Shown here: one piece after another, positions 55,829 to 64,000 of the stretch
Layout of the letters: every line of letters begins with the position of its first letter
Position numbering within the stretch: the stretch's first letter is position 1
Program-made: the position numbers and the translations under genes
Notes under the pieces: generated by a model
Database searches by the model: none
The model's input: only the letters and a program-made list of their open reading frames with translations
Told to the model about the DNA's origin: nothing
Assembly: GCF_902506425.1 (NCBI RefSeq)
Contig: NZ_LR732537.1
Coordinates: 21,983-85,982, forward strand
Direction: 5' to 3'
Length of the DNA stretch: 64,000 nucleotides
Origin: Novosphingobium sp. 9U
GTDB taxonomy: Bacteria > Pseudomonadota > Alphaproteobacteria > Sphingomonadales > Sphingomonadaceae

Positions 55829-57307
55829 GTGCCGCCTGGTCCGACGTTCGACAACAGCTATGCCCGCCTGCCGGACCGCTTCTTCGCCCGCGTTGCGCCG
55901 GCACCCTTCGCTGCGCCGGCACTGATCAAGCTCAACACCGGGCTGGCCGATGCGCTGCAGCTCGATGCCGACTGGTTGGCGGACGCAAAGGGGCTCGCCT
56001 TCCTCTCCGGCCAGACGATCGCACCGGGCTCCGAGCCGCTTGCCATGGCTTATGCGGGGCACCAGTTCGGCAACTTCGTGCCCCAGCTGGGCGACGGCCG
56101 CGCCGTGATGCTGGGCGAAGTGCTGGACCGCGAAGGTCGTCGCTTCGACATGCAGCTAAAGGGCGGCGGCCGCACGCCGTTCTCGCGCGGAGGCGACGGG
56201 CGCGCGGCGCTGGGGCCGGTGCTGCGCGAGTACATTGTCAGCGAGTTCATGGCAGCGATCGGCGTGCCGACCACCCGCGCGCTGGCGGCCGTGGCCACCG
56301 GAGAACCGATCTATCGCGAGACCATGCTGCCCGGCGCGCTGCTGGTCCGGGTGGCCTCGAGCCACATCCGCGTCGGCACGTTCCAGTTCTTCGCGGCGCG
56401 CCAGGACACGGACGGTGTGCGCACGCTCGCCGATCACGTGATCGCACGCCACTATCCGAAGGCGCGCGAGGCGGAGCAGCCCTACCGCGCCTTGCTCGAA
56501 GCGGTAATCGGCGCGCAGGCGCAGCTGGTCGCGCGCTGGCTGCTGGTCGGCTTCATCCACGGCGTGATGAACACCGACAACATGGCGGTGTCCGGTGAGA
56601 CGATCGACTACGGCCCGTGCGCCTTCATGGACACTTACGATCCCGCTACGGTCTATAGCTCGATCGACCGGATGGGCCGATACGCTTACGCCAATCAGCC
56701 CAACATCGCCTTGTGGAACCTCACGCGTCTGGCCGAGACGCTGCTGCCGCTGATCGACACGGAGGAGGACAAGGCGATCGCCATCGCCCAGGACGCGCTT
56801 GGTACGTTCGAGCCGCAGTTCACGCAGGCGCACCGTTCCGGCGTGATCGCGAAGCTGGGCCTGACGGCGGTGAGGGAGGGCGATGCCGAGCTCGCCCAGG
56901 AGATCTTCGCCGAACTGGCGCGCAACCAGGTCGATTTCACCCTGTTCTTCCGCCGCCTCTCCGCCGCCATCGAGTCAGGCGCGGCCGACGAGCCGGTCCG
57001 CTCGCTGTTCGTCGATCCGACGGCCGCCGACGCACTGCTGGCGCGCTGGCGTGAGCGGCTGGCGCAGGAGCCCGAGGACATCCAGATCCGCCGCGCCCGC
57101 ATGGACCGCACCAATCCTGCGTTCATTCCGCGCAACCACCGCATCGAGGCGGTGATCGCCGCAGCCACCGAAAACGAGGACTTCGCGCCCTTCGAGGAAC
57201 TGCTGGGCGTTCTCTCGCGGCCGTTCGACGATCAGCCCGAACATGCCAACTATGCACAACCCCCGCTGGAGCACGAACGCGTGCTCGCGACTTTTTGTGG
57301 AACCTGA
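55829..57307 (+). CDS. selO: SelO/YdiU family protein AMPylase (pseudokinase)
   Basis: The 492-residue protein has the inverted-ATP kinase fold of SelO: LKGGGRTPFSRGGDGRAALG (Gly-rich loop), the SEFMAAIGVPTTRALA block, and HGVMNTDNMAVSGETIDYGP with the metal-binding Asn/Asp residues. SelO transfers AMP to Ser, Thr or Tyr of target proteins and is linked to redox stress. The C-terminal selenocysteine of some members is absent; it ends ATFCGT with a plain Cys. GTG at 55829 with AAGGGA six bases upstream was chosen. Confidence 0.93.
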   Translation: MPPGPTFDNSYARLPDRFFARVAPAPFAAPALIKLNTGLADALQLDADWLADAKGLAFLSGQTIAPGSEPLAMAYAGHQFGNFVPQLGDGRAVMLGEVLDREGRRFDMQLKGGGRTPFSRGGDGRAALGPVLREYIVSEFMAAIGVPTTRALAAVATGEPIYRETMLPGALLVRVASSHIRVGTFQFFAARQDTDGVRTLADHVIARHYPKAREAEQPYRALLEAVIGAQAQLVARWLLVGFIHGVMNTDNMAVSGETIDYGPCAFMDTYDPATVYSSIDRMGRYAYANQPNIALWNLTRLAETLLPLIDTEEDKAIAIAQDALGTFEPQFTQAHRSGVIAKLGLTAVREGDAELAQEIFAELARNQVDFTLFFRRLSAAIESGAADEPVRSLFVDPTAADALLARWRERLAQEPEDIQIRRARMDRTNPAFIPRNHRIEAVIAAATENEDFAPFEELLGVLSRPFDDQPEHANYAQPPLEHERVLATFCGT

Positions 57308-57958
57308 ATGACCAAGATCGTCAACGGCGCCAGCCTGCAACCGCTCTCTGGCGGCGCGCCCAAGCATATCGTGCTGCTGCTCCACGGCTTTGGCTCCAGC
57401 GGCAGCGACATGATCGCACTCGCGCCGGCCTGGCAGCAAAGCTTGCCCGACGCGCTGTTCCTGGCGCCGCATGCGCCCGAGCGGACCGGCGGCGGCGGAT
57501 ACCAGTGGTGGGGTCTTGCAAACCTGACGCCGCAGGCGCTGGCTGCCGGCGCGCACGGAGCGGCTCCGGCGATCGACGCCTTCATCGACCGCAAGCTCGC
57601 GCAATATGGGCTGAGCGAGGCGGATCTGGCGATCGTCGGCTTCAGCCAGGGCACGATGATGGCGCTGCAAGTCGGCCTGCGCCGGCCGCGCACCGTCGCC
57701 GGCATCGTCGGCTATTCGGGCATGCTCACCGGGACCGCCGACTTGAAGCACAACGGCGAGCCCAAGCCACCGGTGCTGCTGGTGCATGGCTCGGCCGATC
57801 CCGTCGTCCCGGTCGCGGCGCTCCATGCTGGCGAGAGCGAGCTGAAACGCCTGGGTGTCGAGGTGACGTCGCATGTCTCGCCCGGCATCGGCCACAGCGT
57901 CGACCCGGTGGGACTGCGGCTCGGCCTGGAGTTCGTCAGCAAGGTGCTGGGTATCTAG
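57308..57958 (+). CDS. Phospholipase/carboxylesterase-type alpha/beta hydrolase
   Basis: The 216-residue protein has LLHGFGSSGSDMIALAP, the nucleophile elbow GFSQGTMMAL, the acid in VHGSADPVVPVAAL and the catalytic His in SPGIGHSVD. It belongs to the lysophospholipase/carboxylesterase family (acyl-protein thioesterase-like). ATG at 57308 follows the selO stop directly, so both are one operon. The natural ester is unknown. Confidence 0.92.
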   Translation: MTKIVNGASLQPLSGGAPKHIVLLLHGFGSSGSDMIALAPAWQQSLPDALFLAPHAPERTGGGGYQWWGLANLTPQALAAGAHGAAPAIDAFIDRKLAQYGLSEADLAIVGFSQGTMMALQVGLRRPRTVAGIVGYSGMLTGTADLKHNGEPKPPVLLVHGSADPVVPVAALHAGESELKRLGVEVTSHVSPGIGHSVDPVGLRLGLEFVSKVLGI

Positions 57959-57967
57959 AGCCCCGAC

Positions 57968-58573
57968 TTAACCAAGCGTTGCGCCGTTCGCTGCCAGGAT
58001 CTCCAGCACCCGCGCCTCCGCCAAGCCGATCGTGCCCTCGACGCCGATCAGCGCGAAAGTGCCGCCCAGCAGGAAGGCACAGTGCCCGTGAACGGTCGCG
58101 ATCAATGAGCCTGTCAGGGCCACGATCGTCTCCTCCCCAGCGTGAGGCAGCACTGCCGCAACCTCACGCGCGATCACGCCGGTCAGTGCTCGGCGATGGG
58201 TGACGAGCGCTTCGGTGAAGCCGACTTCGTCGGGAACGCGGTGCTCGTAGATGGCGGACCACAGGTTGCGGTGCTGTGCCGCAAAGGCGAAGTAGCCGTC
58301 GACCAGAACCAGGATGCGCTCGCGTCCTTGCGCGTCGGCCAGCCGTTCCTCCAGCCACAGCGTCCAGGCGGCAAACGTGCGCGCGTTGATTGCCATGACG
58401 AGCCGATCGACGTTGCCGAAGACGTGCATGACCGTGCCCACCGAGTAGCCGATCCGCTTGGCCACTTCGCGCGCGGAGAAGCGGGCATAGCCGCCCTCGG
58501 CCATGACTTCGCGCCCCGCATCCAGGATCAAGGCTTCCAGTTCCTCGCGGCCGTGGTCGGAGCGTCGCCCCAT
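57968..58573 (-). CDS. TetR/AcrR family transcriptional regulator
   Basis: The 201-residue protein has an N-terminal helix-turn-helix (FSAREVAKRIGYSVGTVMHV) and a helical ligand domain. It starts one base after the sterol desaturase stop, so it is the second gene of that operon. It probably represses the operon through the inverted repeat at 59753-59795. The ligand may be a lipid or sterol-like compound, inferred only from the neighbour. Confidence 0.9.
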   Translation of the reverse strand: MGRRSDHGREELEALILDAGREVMAEGGYARFSAREVAKRIGYSVGTVMHVFGNVDRLVMAINARTFAAWTLWLEERLADAQGRERILVLVDGYFAFAAQHRNLWSAIYEHRVPDEVGFTEALVTHRRALTGVIAREVAAVLPHAGEETIVALTGSLIATVHGHCAFLLGGTFALIGVEGTIGLAEARVLEILAANGATLG

Positions 58574-58574
58574 C

Positions 58575-59714
58575 TCAGCCCGCCTTGCGCACGAACGGAT
58601 AGCGCATTTGCGCCAGGTATCCGCTCGGCACTGCCTCGGGCACGCCATAGCCCTGCGGCCACTTGCCCTTGGGGAAGTAGTAAGTGCCGAACAGGCGATC
58701 GAGCCAGGGGAAGTGGATGGCGAAGTTCTTGTCCACGCCCTCGGCCTCCAGCGCGTGGTGCCAATGGTGGAAGCGCGGCACCACGATCCAGCGGCCGAGC
58801 CGGTCGAAGTCGCCCCGCAAGTTGGCATGCACCAGCGAGGAGTAGACGTAGACCATGCCGATGTAGGCCTGCATGACCGAGGGCAGGAAGCCCAGCGTCA
58901 GCAGCGGCAGCGAGGTGACGCCGCGCAGCAGCACGATCTCGATGAAGTGCATGCGCCCGCCCGCCAGCCAGTCCATCGACTTGGCCGAGTGGTGCACCGC
59001 GTGGAAACCCCAGAGGAACGGCACGCGGTGGAAGGTGCGGTGGAACCAGTACTGCGTCAGGTCGGTCAGCAGCATGGCCAGCGCGAACTGCACGATCCAC
59101 GGCAGTCCGCCGACTGCAGCGCGCACGCCTGCGAGCGTGGTGCCGTGCGCATTCAGGTAGCTCGAGGGGGCGAGCGCCAGGAAGGTGATCAGCTGCACCA
59201 GCATCGAGCTCACCAGGAAGTAGAATAAGTCCTCGCGCCATTCGGTGCGGAACAGGCGCTGCTCGCCACGATGGCCGAAGATCCGCTCCAGCGGCGCGAA
59301 CATCAGCCCCGTGGCGATCAGGTTCACGGCGAAGAAGTCCACGCCGAAGAAGATACCCCAGTCGTGCATCTCGCGCGGCTGCACCGAGGCGCCGCCCAGG
59401 ATCGTGCCGGTGAGGGCGAACAGCAGCGCGGTGAGGCCCAGCGCCTTGCGCGGCCGCAGCAGCAAGCTGAGCAGGGCGAGCGCATAGGCGCTCAGCAGCG
59501 TGGCGTGGACCACCAGGCGGAAACTGGAGGTCGCCAGCACGCGGGCCAGTTCGGGCGTGGCCATCCAGTCGGGCCAGCGCAGCGCGGCGACGAAGCACAG
59601 GCCCACACTGGCGAGCAGCAGGGCGAAGAACCCCGCGAACCATCCAGTGCCAAAGCCGCGCGCCTCGATCGGCGCTTCCAGGTCCTTGACGAGCTTGCTT
59701 AGAAATCCGGTCAT
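58575..59714 (-). CDS. Sterol desaturase/fatty acid hydroxylase family protein
   Basis: The 379-residue membrane protein has several hydrophobic segments and the three histidine boxes of the family: HRTFHRVPFLWGFHAVHHS (HxxxH and HxxHH) and RFHHWHHALE. The di-iron site they form oxidises lipids; substrates of bacterial members include fatty acids, hopanoid-like lipids and carotenoids. It shares an operon with the TetR regulator and is divergent from the DUF2339 gene. Confidence 0.92.
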   Translation of the reverse strand: MTGFLSKLVKDLEAPIEARGFGTGWFAGFFALLLASVGLCFVAALRWPDWMATPELARVLATSSFRLVVHATLLSAYALALLSLLLRPRKALGLTALLFALTGTILGGASVQPREMHDWGIFFGVDFFAVNLIATGLMFAPLERIFGHRGEQRLFRTEWREDLFYFLVSSMLVQLITFLALAPSSYLNAHGTTLAGVRAAVGGLPWIVQFALAMLLTDLTQYWFHRTFHRVPFLWGFHAVHHSAKSMDWLAGGRMHFIEIVLLRGVTSLPLLTLGFLPSVMQAYIGMVYVYSSLVHANLRGDFDRLGRWIVVPRFHHWHHALEAEGVDKNFAIHFPWLDRLFGTYYFPKGKWPQGYGVPEAVPSGYLAQMRYPFVRKAG

Positions 59715-59752
59715 CGGGGTGCCCCCTAGTTGATGGAGCTTACATAGCGGTA

Positions 59753-59795
59753 AAATCGAACGCTGTCTAATTCTTTATTGCACAGTGTTCGATTT
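59753..59795. promoter_or_regulatory. Large imperfect inverted repeat upstream of the desaturase operon
   Basis: AAATCGAACGCTGT (59753-59766) and ACAGTGTTCGATTT (59782-59795) are reverse complements with one mismatch, separated by 15 AT-rich bases. They lie 40-80 bases upstream of both divergent genes. The TetR protein of the left operon is the natural candidate binder. Confidence 0.5.
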
Positions 59796-59834
59796 GTGCG
59801 TAGCTCATGGGGTGACACAAGCGAGAGGCGAGTC

Positions 59835-62705
59835 ATGAGCGGTATCCTGATGCTGGCGACCTTGGTGCTGGGCGTGCTGCTCTTCGACACGCGGCGCAGG
59901 CTGACGGCGCTGGAGGGCTGGGCACGTGCGGTGCGCGAGAGCGTGACGCCTCCTGTGGTCGAGGCGGTCGCGGCCCCGGTGCAACCTGTGCCGGCCGCGC
60001 CTCCGCGAGAGTTTGTTGCGCGCGAGCCCGAGGCGCCCCGGGCATCCAGCTTGCCGCGTGAGCCTGTCGCGGCAAAGCCCGCCCCACCTAGAACGCCCTT
60101 GTCCCAACGCTTGGCTCATGTCGGCTTCGAGGACCTGTTCGGCCGCAAGCTTCCGATCTGGGCCGGCGGACTGACCCTGATCGTCGCGGCCGTGCTGCTG
60201 GTGAAGTACTCGATCGACAGTGGGCTGCTCTCACCAGGCGTGCGCGTGGTGCTCGGCCTGCTGTTCGGCGGCGCAATGGTCGCCCTCGCCGAAGTCGCCC
60301 GTCGGCGCGAGGATGCCGTGCGCGACCCGCGCGTGGCGCAGGCGCTGGCAGGAGCAGGCGTTGGCGCGCTCTATGCCTCGGTGCTGGCGGCGGCGAACCT
60401 CTATGCCCTGGTGGGGGCAGGCACCGCCTTCGTCGGACTGGCGGTCGTCACCGCCCTGGCCTTGGCGCTGGCTGTGCGCTTCGGCGCGCCGTGCGCCGTG
60501 CTGGGCTTGGTCGGCGGCCTTGCCGCGCCGGCGCTGGTCCAGTCCGAGACCCCGAGCGTGCCCCTGCTGGCGGGCTACCTGGCGCTGGTGATCGGCGCCA
60601 TCACCATGCTGTCACGCCGCCAGCGCTGGATCTGGCTGGGCCTCAGCGCGCTTGTCGGTGGAGCAGGCTGGAGCCTCTTCACCATCGTCATGGGCGGCCT
60701 CGACTCCGGAGCGACGGTGTCGATGGGCTTGCTTGTGCTGCTGCTCGCATTGGGCCTGCCCGCGTTCACGCTCGATGGTCGCGCGGCCCCGCTGCTGCGC
60801 GCCGGAGCAGCGGTCGTCGGCGCGCTGCAGTTGGCGGTGCTGGTGGCGAACGGTCACTTCGCGCCGCTGACCTGGGGGCTCTATGGCCTGCTCTCGCTCG
60901 CTTATGTCTGGCTGGCCGATCGCACTCCTATTCTTCAGCGCACGGTTGCAGTGCCGCTGCTGACCGCGCTCGGCCTTGCCGCCGGTTGGCCTCAGCCTGA
61001 CCTCGGCCTGTTCACGGCGGTGATCGCAGGGATCACGCTGATCTATGGCAGCTATGCCTTGCACCATCTGTGGCGGGGCGCCGGGCGGTTCGACGAGGTC
61101 GGCCTGCTCTGCGCCATCGCGCTGGGTGGATACCTGGCATCGCTGCTCCAGTTCTATGAGGGCACGCACGCGCAGGAGACGCCCTTCGCCTTGCTGGGCC
61201 TGCTCTTCGCGTTGGTTCCGGCAAGCGGTCTGGCGCTCGGCTGGAACAAGGCGACCCGTCACGACGATGCCCGCTTTGCGCTGCTCGCAAGCTGCGCGGG
61301 TGTGCTGGTCGCAGCGGCGGGGGCGATCGCGCTCCCGGGCTGGAGCATGGCGATCGCGATCGGGGGCGTCGCCTCCGGTCTGCTGGCGCTGGCAATCCTC
61401 GCCCGCGATCCGCGTGTAACCTTGGCAAGCCTCAGCTTCCTCGCAGCGAGCGTCTTAGCGCTGGTGGTCACCGCCGATGGTGAGCTCGACCGCCTGATCG
61501 AGGTCGCATCCGCTGCGCATCCTGGCCGCGCTGTCCTGCGATGGGGCGCGCTCGCGCTCGTCGCCGCGGCCTTCGCCTGGCGCACCAACGAGGGTCGGCT
61601 GCGGTTCGTGGTGCAGCCGCTCGCGGTGTTGCTCGGCTATGGTCTGGTGGCGCAAATCGTGCCCGCCCCCTGGCTAGCGGTGGCGAGTGCGGCCGGGCTG
61701 CTGGTGCTTGCCGAAGCCTGGCTGCGCAAGCCGGAGCTGCGGCTTGGCCCGGCGCTGGCGACCGCGGCAAGCCTGCTGGTGCTCTGGGCGCTCGAGCCGC
61801 TCGCACGTTGGAGCGGTGCGGCTTTGGCTTCGCTGATAGCAGAGCCGGTGTTGGTGACGGAACTGCCCGCGCCCGGCATGACCATGCGCCAGCTGCTGGT
61901 GCCCAGTCTGGCGGCGCTGCTGGTGGTCTGGCGCCAGCGCGCGAGACTGCCGGCATTCGCCACCCGCGGCAGCGCGGCCCTCGCCGGAGCGATCGGCCTG
62001 GTGAGCGCGCATGTCCTCTACAAGCAGGTGTTCGCCATCGCCGACATGACGGCATTCGTCGACCATGGCCTCGCTGAGCGCTGCTTGTGGGAGTGGGCGC
62101 TGCTCGGCGCTGGGTTTGGCGTGTGGCGCGTGCTGAACCTGCGTCGCGCGGCACTCGCGCTGGTCGCCGCCGCGCTGGTGCATGCGACGCTCTACACGCT
62201 CGTCCTGCACGATCCGCTCTGGGCAGAGCAGGCAGTGGGGTACTGGCCGTTGGTCAATGGGCTGCTTCCGGCTTTTGGCGTCGTGCTTGCCGGCTTGGCA
62301 CTGGCGGAGCGGATCGCGCCCGAAGCGATGACCCGGCTGCGGCGTCCGGCGGAGGGTCTGCGCATGGTGACGATCCTGCTGTTCGCCTTTGCCACACTAC
62401 GCCAGCTGTTCGCCGGCTCCATCCTCGTGCACGGCTCAATCGGAGAGGCGGAGAGCATTCTGTGGTCGGTCCTGGCAATCGCGTTGGCCGTGGGCTTCCT
62501 GGTGCGCGGTATTCGCCAGGGCAGTCGCGACTGGCGCATCGTGTCGCTCGGGCTGATGCTGGTGGCCGTGGCCAAGGTGTTCCTGTTCGACGCCTCGGGC
62601 CTGGAAGGCCTGCTGCGCATAGCCTCGTTCCTGGCGCTGGGCTTCAGCCTCATCGGAGTGGGGTGGCTCTACAGTCGCTATCTCAAGCCGATGGCGAAAG
62701 GGTGA
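59835..62705 (+). CDS. DUF2339 polytopic membrane protein
   Basis: The 956-residue protein begins with a single hydrophobic segment, then a proline-rich linker (about 55-105), then LAHVGFEDLFGRKLPIWAGG. After this come more than twenty hydrophobic segments to the C terminus (last ones include SFLALGFSLIGVGWLYSRYL). The layout is that of DUF2339, very large membrane proteins of unknown role, perhaps linked to cell envelope. GAGAGG precedes the ATG at 59835. It is divergent from the desaturase operon. Confidence 0.88.
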   Translation: MSGILMLATLVLGVLLFDTRRRLTALEGWARAVRESVTPPVVEAVAAPVQPVPAAPPREFVAREPEAPRASSLPREPVAAKPAPPRTPLSQRLAHVGFEDLFGRKLPIWAGGLTLIVAAVLLVKYSIDSGLLSPGVRVVLGLLFGGAMVALAEVARRREDAVRDPRVAQALAGAGVGALYASVLAAANLYALVGAGTAFVGLAVVTALALALAVRFGAPCAVLGLVGGLAAPALVQSETPSVPLLAGYLALVIGAITMLSRRQRWIWLGLSALVGGAGWSLFTIVMGGLDSGATVSMGLLVLLLALGLPAFTLDGRAAPLLRAGAAVVGALQLAVLVANGHFAPLTWGLYGLLSLAYVWLADRTPILQRTVAVPLLTALGLAAGWPQPDLGLFTAVIAGITLIYGSYALHHLWRGAGRFDEVGLLCAIALGGYLASLLQFYEGTHAQETPFALLGLLFALVPASGLALGWNKATRHDDARFALLASCAGVLVAAAGAIALPGWSMAIAIGGVASGLLALAILARDPRVTLASLSFLAASVLALVVTADGELDRLIEVASAAHPGRAVLRWGALALVAAAFAWRTNEGRLRFVVQPLAVLLGYGLVAQIVPAPWLAVASAAGLLVLAEAWLRKPELRLGPALATAASLLVLWALEPLARWSGAALASLIAEPVLVTELPAPGMTMRQLLVPSLAALLVVWRQRARLPAFATRGSAALAGAIGLVSAHVLYKQVFAIADMTAFVDHGLAERCLWEWALLGAGFGVWRVLNLRRAALALVAAALVHATLYTLVLHDPLWAEQAVGYWPLVNGLLPAFGVVLAGLALAERIAPEAMTRLRRPAEGLRMVTILLFAFATLRQLFAGSILVHGSIGEAESILWSVLAIALAVGFLVRGIRQGSRDWRIVSLGLMLVAVAKVFLFDASGLEGLLRIASFLALGFSLIGVGWLYSRYLKPMAKG

Positions 62706-62726
62706 GGGGTGCACGCGCGCACCTGC

Positions 62727-63821
62727 TCACCCCAGCACGGCGCAGCTTTCGTAAACCAGCCGCACGGCCTCGGCCTGGCCCCGTACGCCCAGCTTCGCGA
62801 ACAGCCGTTTGGAGTAGTTGCGGGTCGTCTCGATCGTCAGCCCCATGGCGTCGCCGGCTTCCGCAAGGGACAGCCCGGAGGCTAGGAGCACTGCCAATTC
62901 GGCCTCGCGCCGGGGCAGGTCGTAGAGCGTCGCCAGGTGCTCTGCGCGCGCCGGCGAGGACGCTCGCGGCTGCCGGCAGTGGGCGATGAGCGCTGCGTTC
63001 CCGAGCAGGCTGCCAGTCTCTCGCGCCGGGGAGAGCAGGGCTTCGATCCTGGGTTCAGGCGAGAGCAGCATGGCCCTTTCGGCCGCCAGCGGTGTTTCGG
63101 CATAAGCGGCGGCAGCCTCGACTAGGGCGCGCTCCACCCCCGGTCCAAATTCGCGCAGCCGTTGGCCCAGGCGCGGTGCATGGCCGAACGCGTGCGCAAG
63201 CATGTGTTCGGTTGCAGGGGCGAGCGCCAGCAGTCGTCCGGTCTGGTCCAGCATGAACCAGCCTCCGCCGGCTCGCTCCAGCGCGGCACTGCCGGCCGCA
63301 TCGGCGAGCGTATGCTGTGCAGCGGCCACAAACGTGCGCAGCGCCAATGCCGCATAAGGCGCGAGGGCCGATAGCAAGGCGCTGTCCGCCGCCGTGCAGG
63401 GACGCTCGCTCGCGAGCACCAGCCAGGCGCTTGCCGCCGGATCGTCGAGCAGGCGCACGGCGCGCTCATCGGCCAGTCCCAGCTTGCGCATGTCCTGGCG
63501 ACGGCGTGCCTGGCGGACGGGATCGTGGTCGTCGAACTCGTCGCCGCTGTAGACGCGGCCGGGACGCAGGCGATCGTACTGGATGCGATCCGTCAGGTTC
63601 AGTTCGTTGAGGCCGAGTTCACGGGCACGGCGCGGAATGTCCGGGCCGACGAAGAACTGCGAGACGTCGCCACCATGCTTTGGCTGGATCAGGATGGCCA
63701 CGAAGGTGGCGCGCGCGCGCCTTCGCAGCCGCTCCAGAAAGGTGGAGAACGGTGAAGCTTCGGTGCTGCCGGCGAACAGGGGCAGGAGCAGATCGGTCTC
63801 GTCTCTACTCGTAAGGGCCAT
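62727..63821 (-). CDS. LuxR-type helix-turn-helix regulator
   Basis: The 364-residue protein ends in a LuxR C-terminal DNA-binding domain: [20 protein letters not shown] with [18 protein letters not shown]. The N-terminal 290 residues show no recognised sensor motif beyond a PAS-like region ([16 protein letters not shown]). It is divergent from cysD. A perfect palindrome begins two bases before its ATG, so it may repress itself. Which genes it controls is not clear. Confidence 0.87.
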   Translation of the reverse strand: MALTSRDETDLLLPLFAGSTEASPFSTFLERLRRRARATFVAILIQPKHGGDVSQFFVGPDIPRRARELGLNELNLTDRIQYDRLRPGRVYSGDEFDDHDPVRQARRRQDMRKLGLADERAVRLLDDPAASAWLVLASERPCTAADSALLSALAPYAALALRTFVAAAQHTLADAAGSAALERAGGGWFMLDQTGRLLALAPATEHMLAHAFGHAPRLGQRLREFGPGVERALVEAAAAYAETPLAAERAMLLSPEPRIEALLSPARETGSLLGNAALIAHCRQPRASSPARAEHLATLYDLPRREAELAVLLASGLSLAEAGDAMGLTIETTRNYSKRLFAKLGVRGQAEAVRLVYESCAVLG

Positions 63822-63823
63822 GG

Positions 63824-63839
63824 CCTCCCATATGGGAGG
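63824..63839. promoter_or_regulatory. Perfect 16-bp palindrome between LuxR-type gene and cysD
   Basis: CCTCCCATATGGGAGG is fully symmetrical. It lies two bases upstream of the LuxR-type start codon and 58 bases before cysD, and its GGGAGG also serves as that gene's closest ribosome-site match. It is a candidate operator. Confidence 0.45.
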
Positions 63840-63896
63840 TTTGCGCCCGTGTCACCTCTGCAAAGAGAATGGCAACCCGGCAAACGGAGAGGGACT

Positions 63897-64000
63897 TTGA
63901 CCACACTCACGCACCTGGAACGGCTCGAAGCCGAATCGATCCACATCATCCGCGAGGTCGTTGCCGAGGCTGAAAAGCCGGTGATGCTGTACTCCGTGGG
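63897..64000 (+). CDS. cysD: Sulfate adenylyltransferase subunit 2, 5' part only
   Basis: The visible 34 codons translate to [20 protein letters not shown] and then [13 protein letters not shown], matching the conserved CysD N terminus and the start of its PP-loop region. CysD with CysN makes APS from sulfate and ATP. A TTG start with GGAGAGG upstream was chosen. It runs off the right edge, so cysN beyond it is only expected. Confidence 0.9.
   Translation, partial: MTTLTHLERLEAESIHIIREVVAEAEKPVMLYSV

Overview
This window is a high-GC bacterial chromosome segment, roughly two thirds G+C by eye, with dense coding and many 1-4 base ATGA/TGATG/GTGA overlaps. The gene content suggests an alphaproteobacterium of the order Sphingomonadales (Novosphingobium or Sphingomonas type). 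Supporting signs are the protein flavour of LysC, GyrB, UbiG, Lgt and PutA, intergenic repeats typical of that order, and GGAAC-type promoter candidates of the sigma-EcfG stress regulon. I saw no tRNA or rRNA gene, insertion sequence, prophage, CRISPR array or replication origin. The genus is inference; no search was run.

Layout. Bases 1-20900 are mostly housekeeping: 5' part of glnD, lgt, a MidA-type methyltransferase, a 5'-nucleotidase-like lipoprotein, gyrB with a small zinc protease, an M20 peptidase, guaA, aroC, an ArsC-like protein, an HWE-type histidine kinase, ubiG, lysC, a nitronate monooxygenase-like enzyme, purU and a two-gene dehydrogenase operon. Bases 20914-38417 are the most unusual part, a large carbohydrate region. 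A leftward operon (histidine phosphatase, TIGR04290-like methyltransferase, glycoside hydrolase, actinobacterial-type inositol-3-phosphate synthase) diverges from a rightward operon of seven tightly coupled genes: two nucleotide-sugar epimerases, a GT4 glycosyltransferase, three CgeB-like glycosyltransferases and a UDP-glucuronate decarboxylase-like enzyme. Beyond it lie a frameshifted VOC gene, a GT9-like/DUF6165/DUF3008 operon, a GH13 alpha-glucosidase coupled to another GT4 transferase, and a small lipoprotein.

Bases 38560-43800 hold an SDR/alcohol dehydrogenase/SRPBCC operon, an 84-residue protein with an internal duplication, a stand-alone CinA domain, an orphan molybdate permease and an Lrp regulator divergent from putA (43889-47488). 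Bases 47616-53674 are a catabolic or modification set: VOC protein, sulfotransferase, AraC regulator and an SDR/ADH/metallo-beta-lactamase operon. Bases 53767-64000 hold a 32-residue membrane peptide coupled to an M48 protease lipoprotein, a SelO pseudokinase, an esterase, a TetR/sterol desaturase pair, a 956-residue DUF2339 membrane protein, a LuxR-type regulator and the start of cysD.

How it fits together. The carbohydrate region has sugar-nucleotide supply (epimerases, decarboxylase), at least six predicted glycosyltransferases, an inositol phosphate source, a candidate phosphatase, a methyltransferase and two glycosidases. No flippase, polymerase or ABC exporter is visible. This fits a small methylated, possibly inositol-linked glycoside or oligosaccharide rather than a classic exported capsule, but that is inference. 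The two main operons share a short divergent region with back-to-back GGGAAC boxes, and two more EcfG-like promoters lie in the same region, so general-stress control is a testable idea. Two small hydrophobic proteins (26 and 32 residues) with strong ribosome binding sites, a circularly permuted glycosidase and an internal start in lysC are the other main observations.
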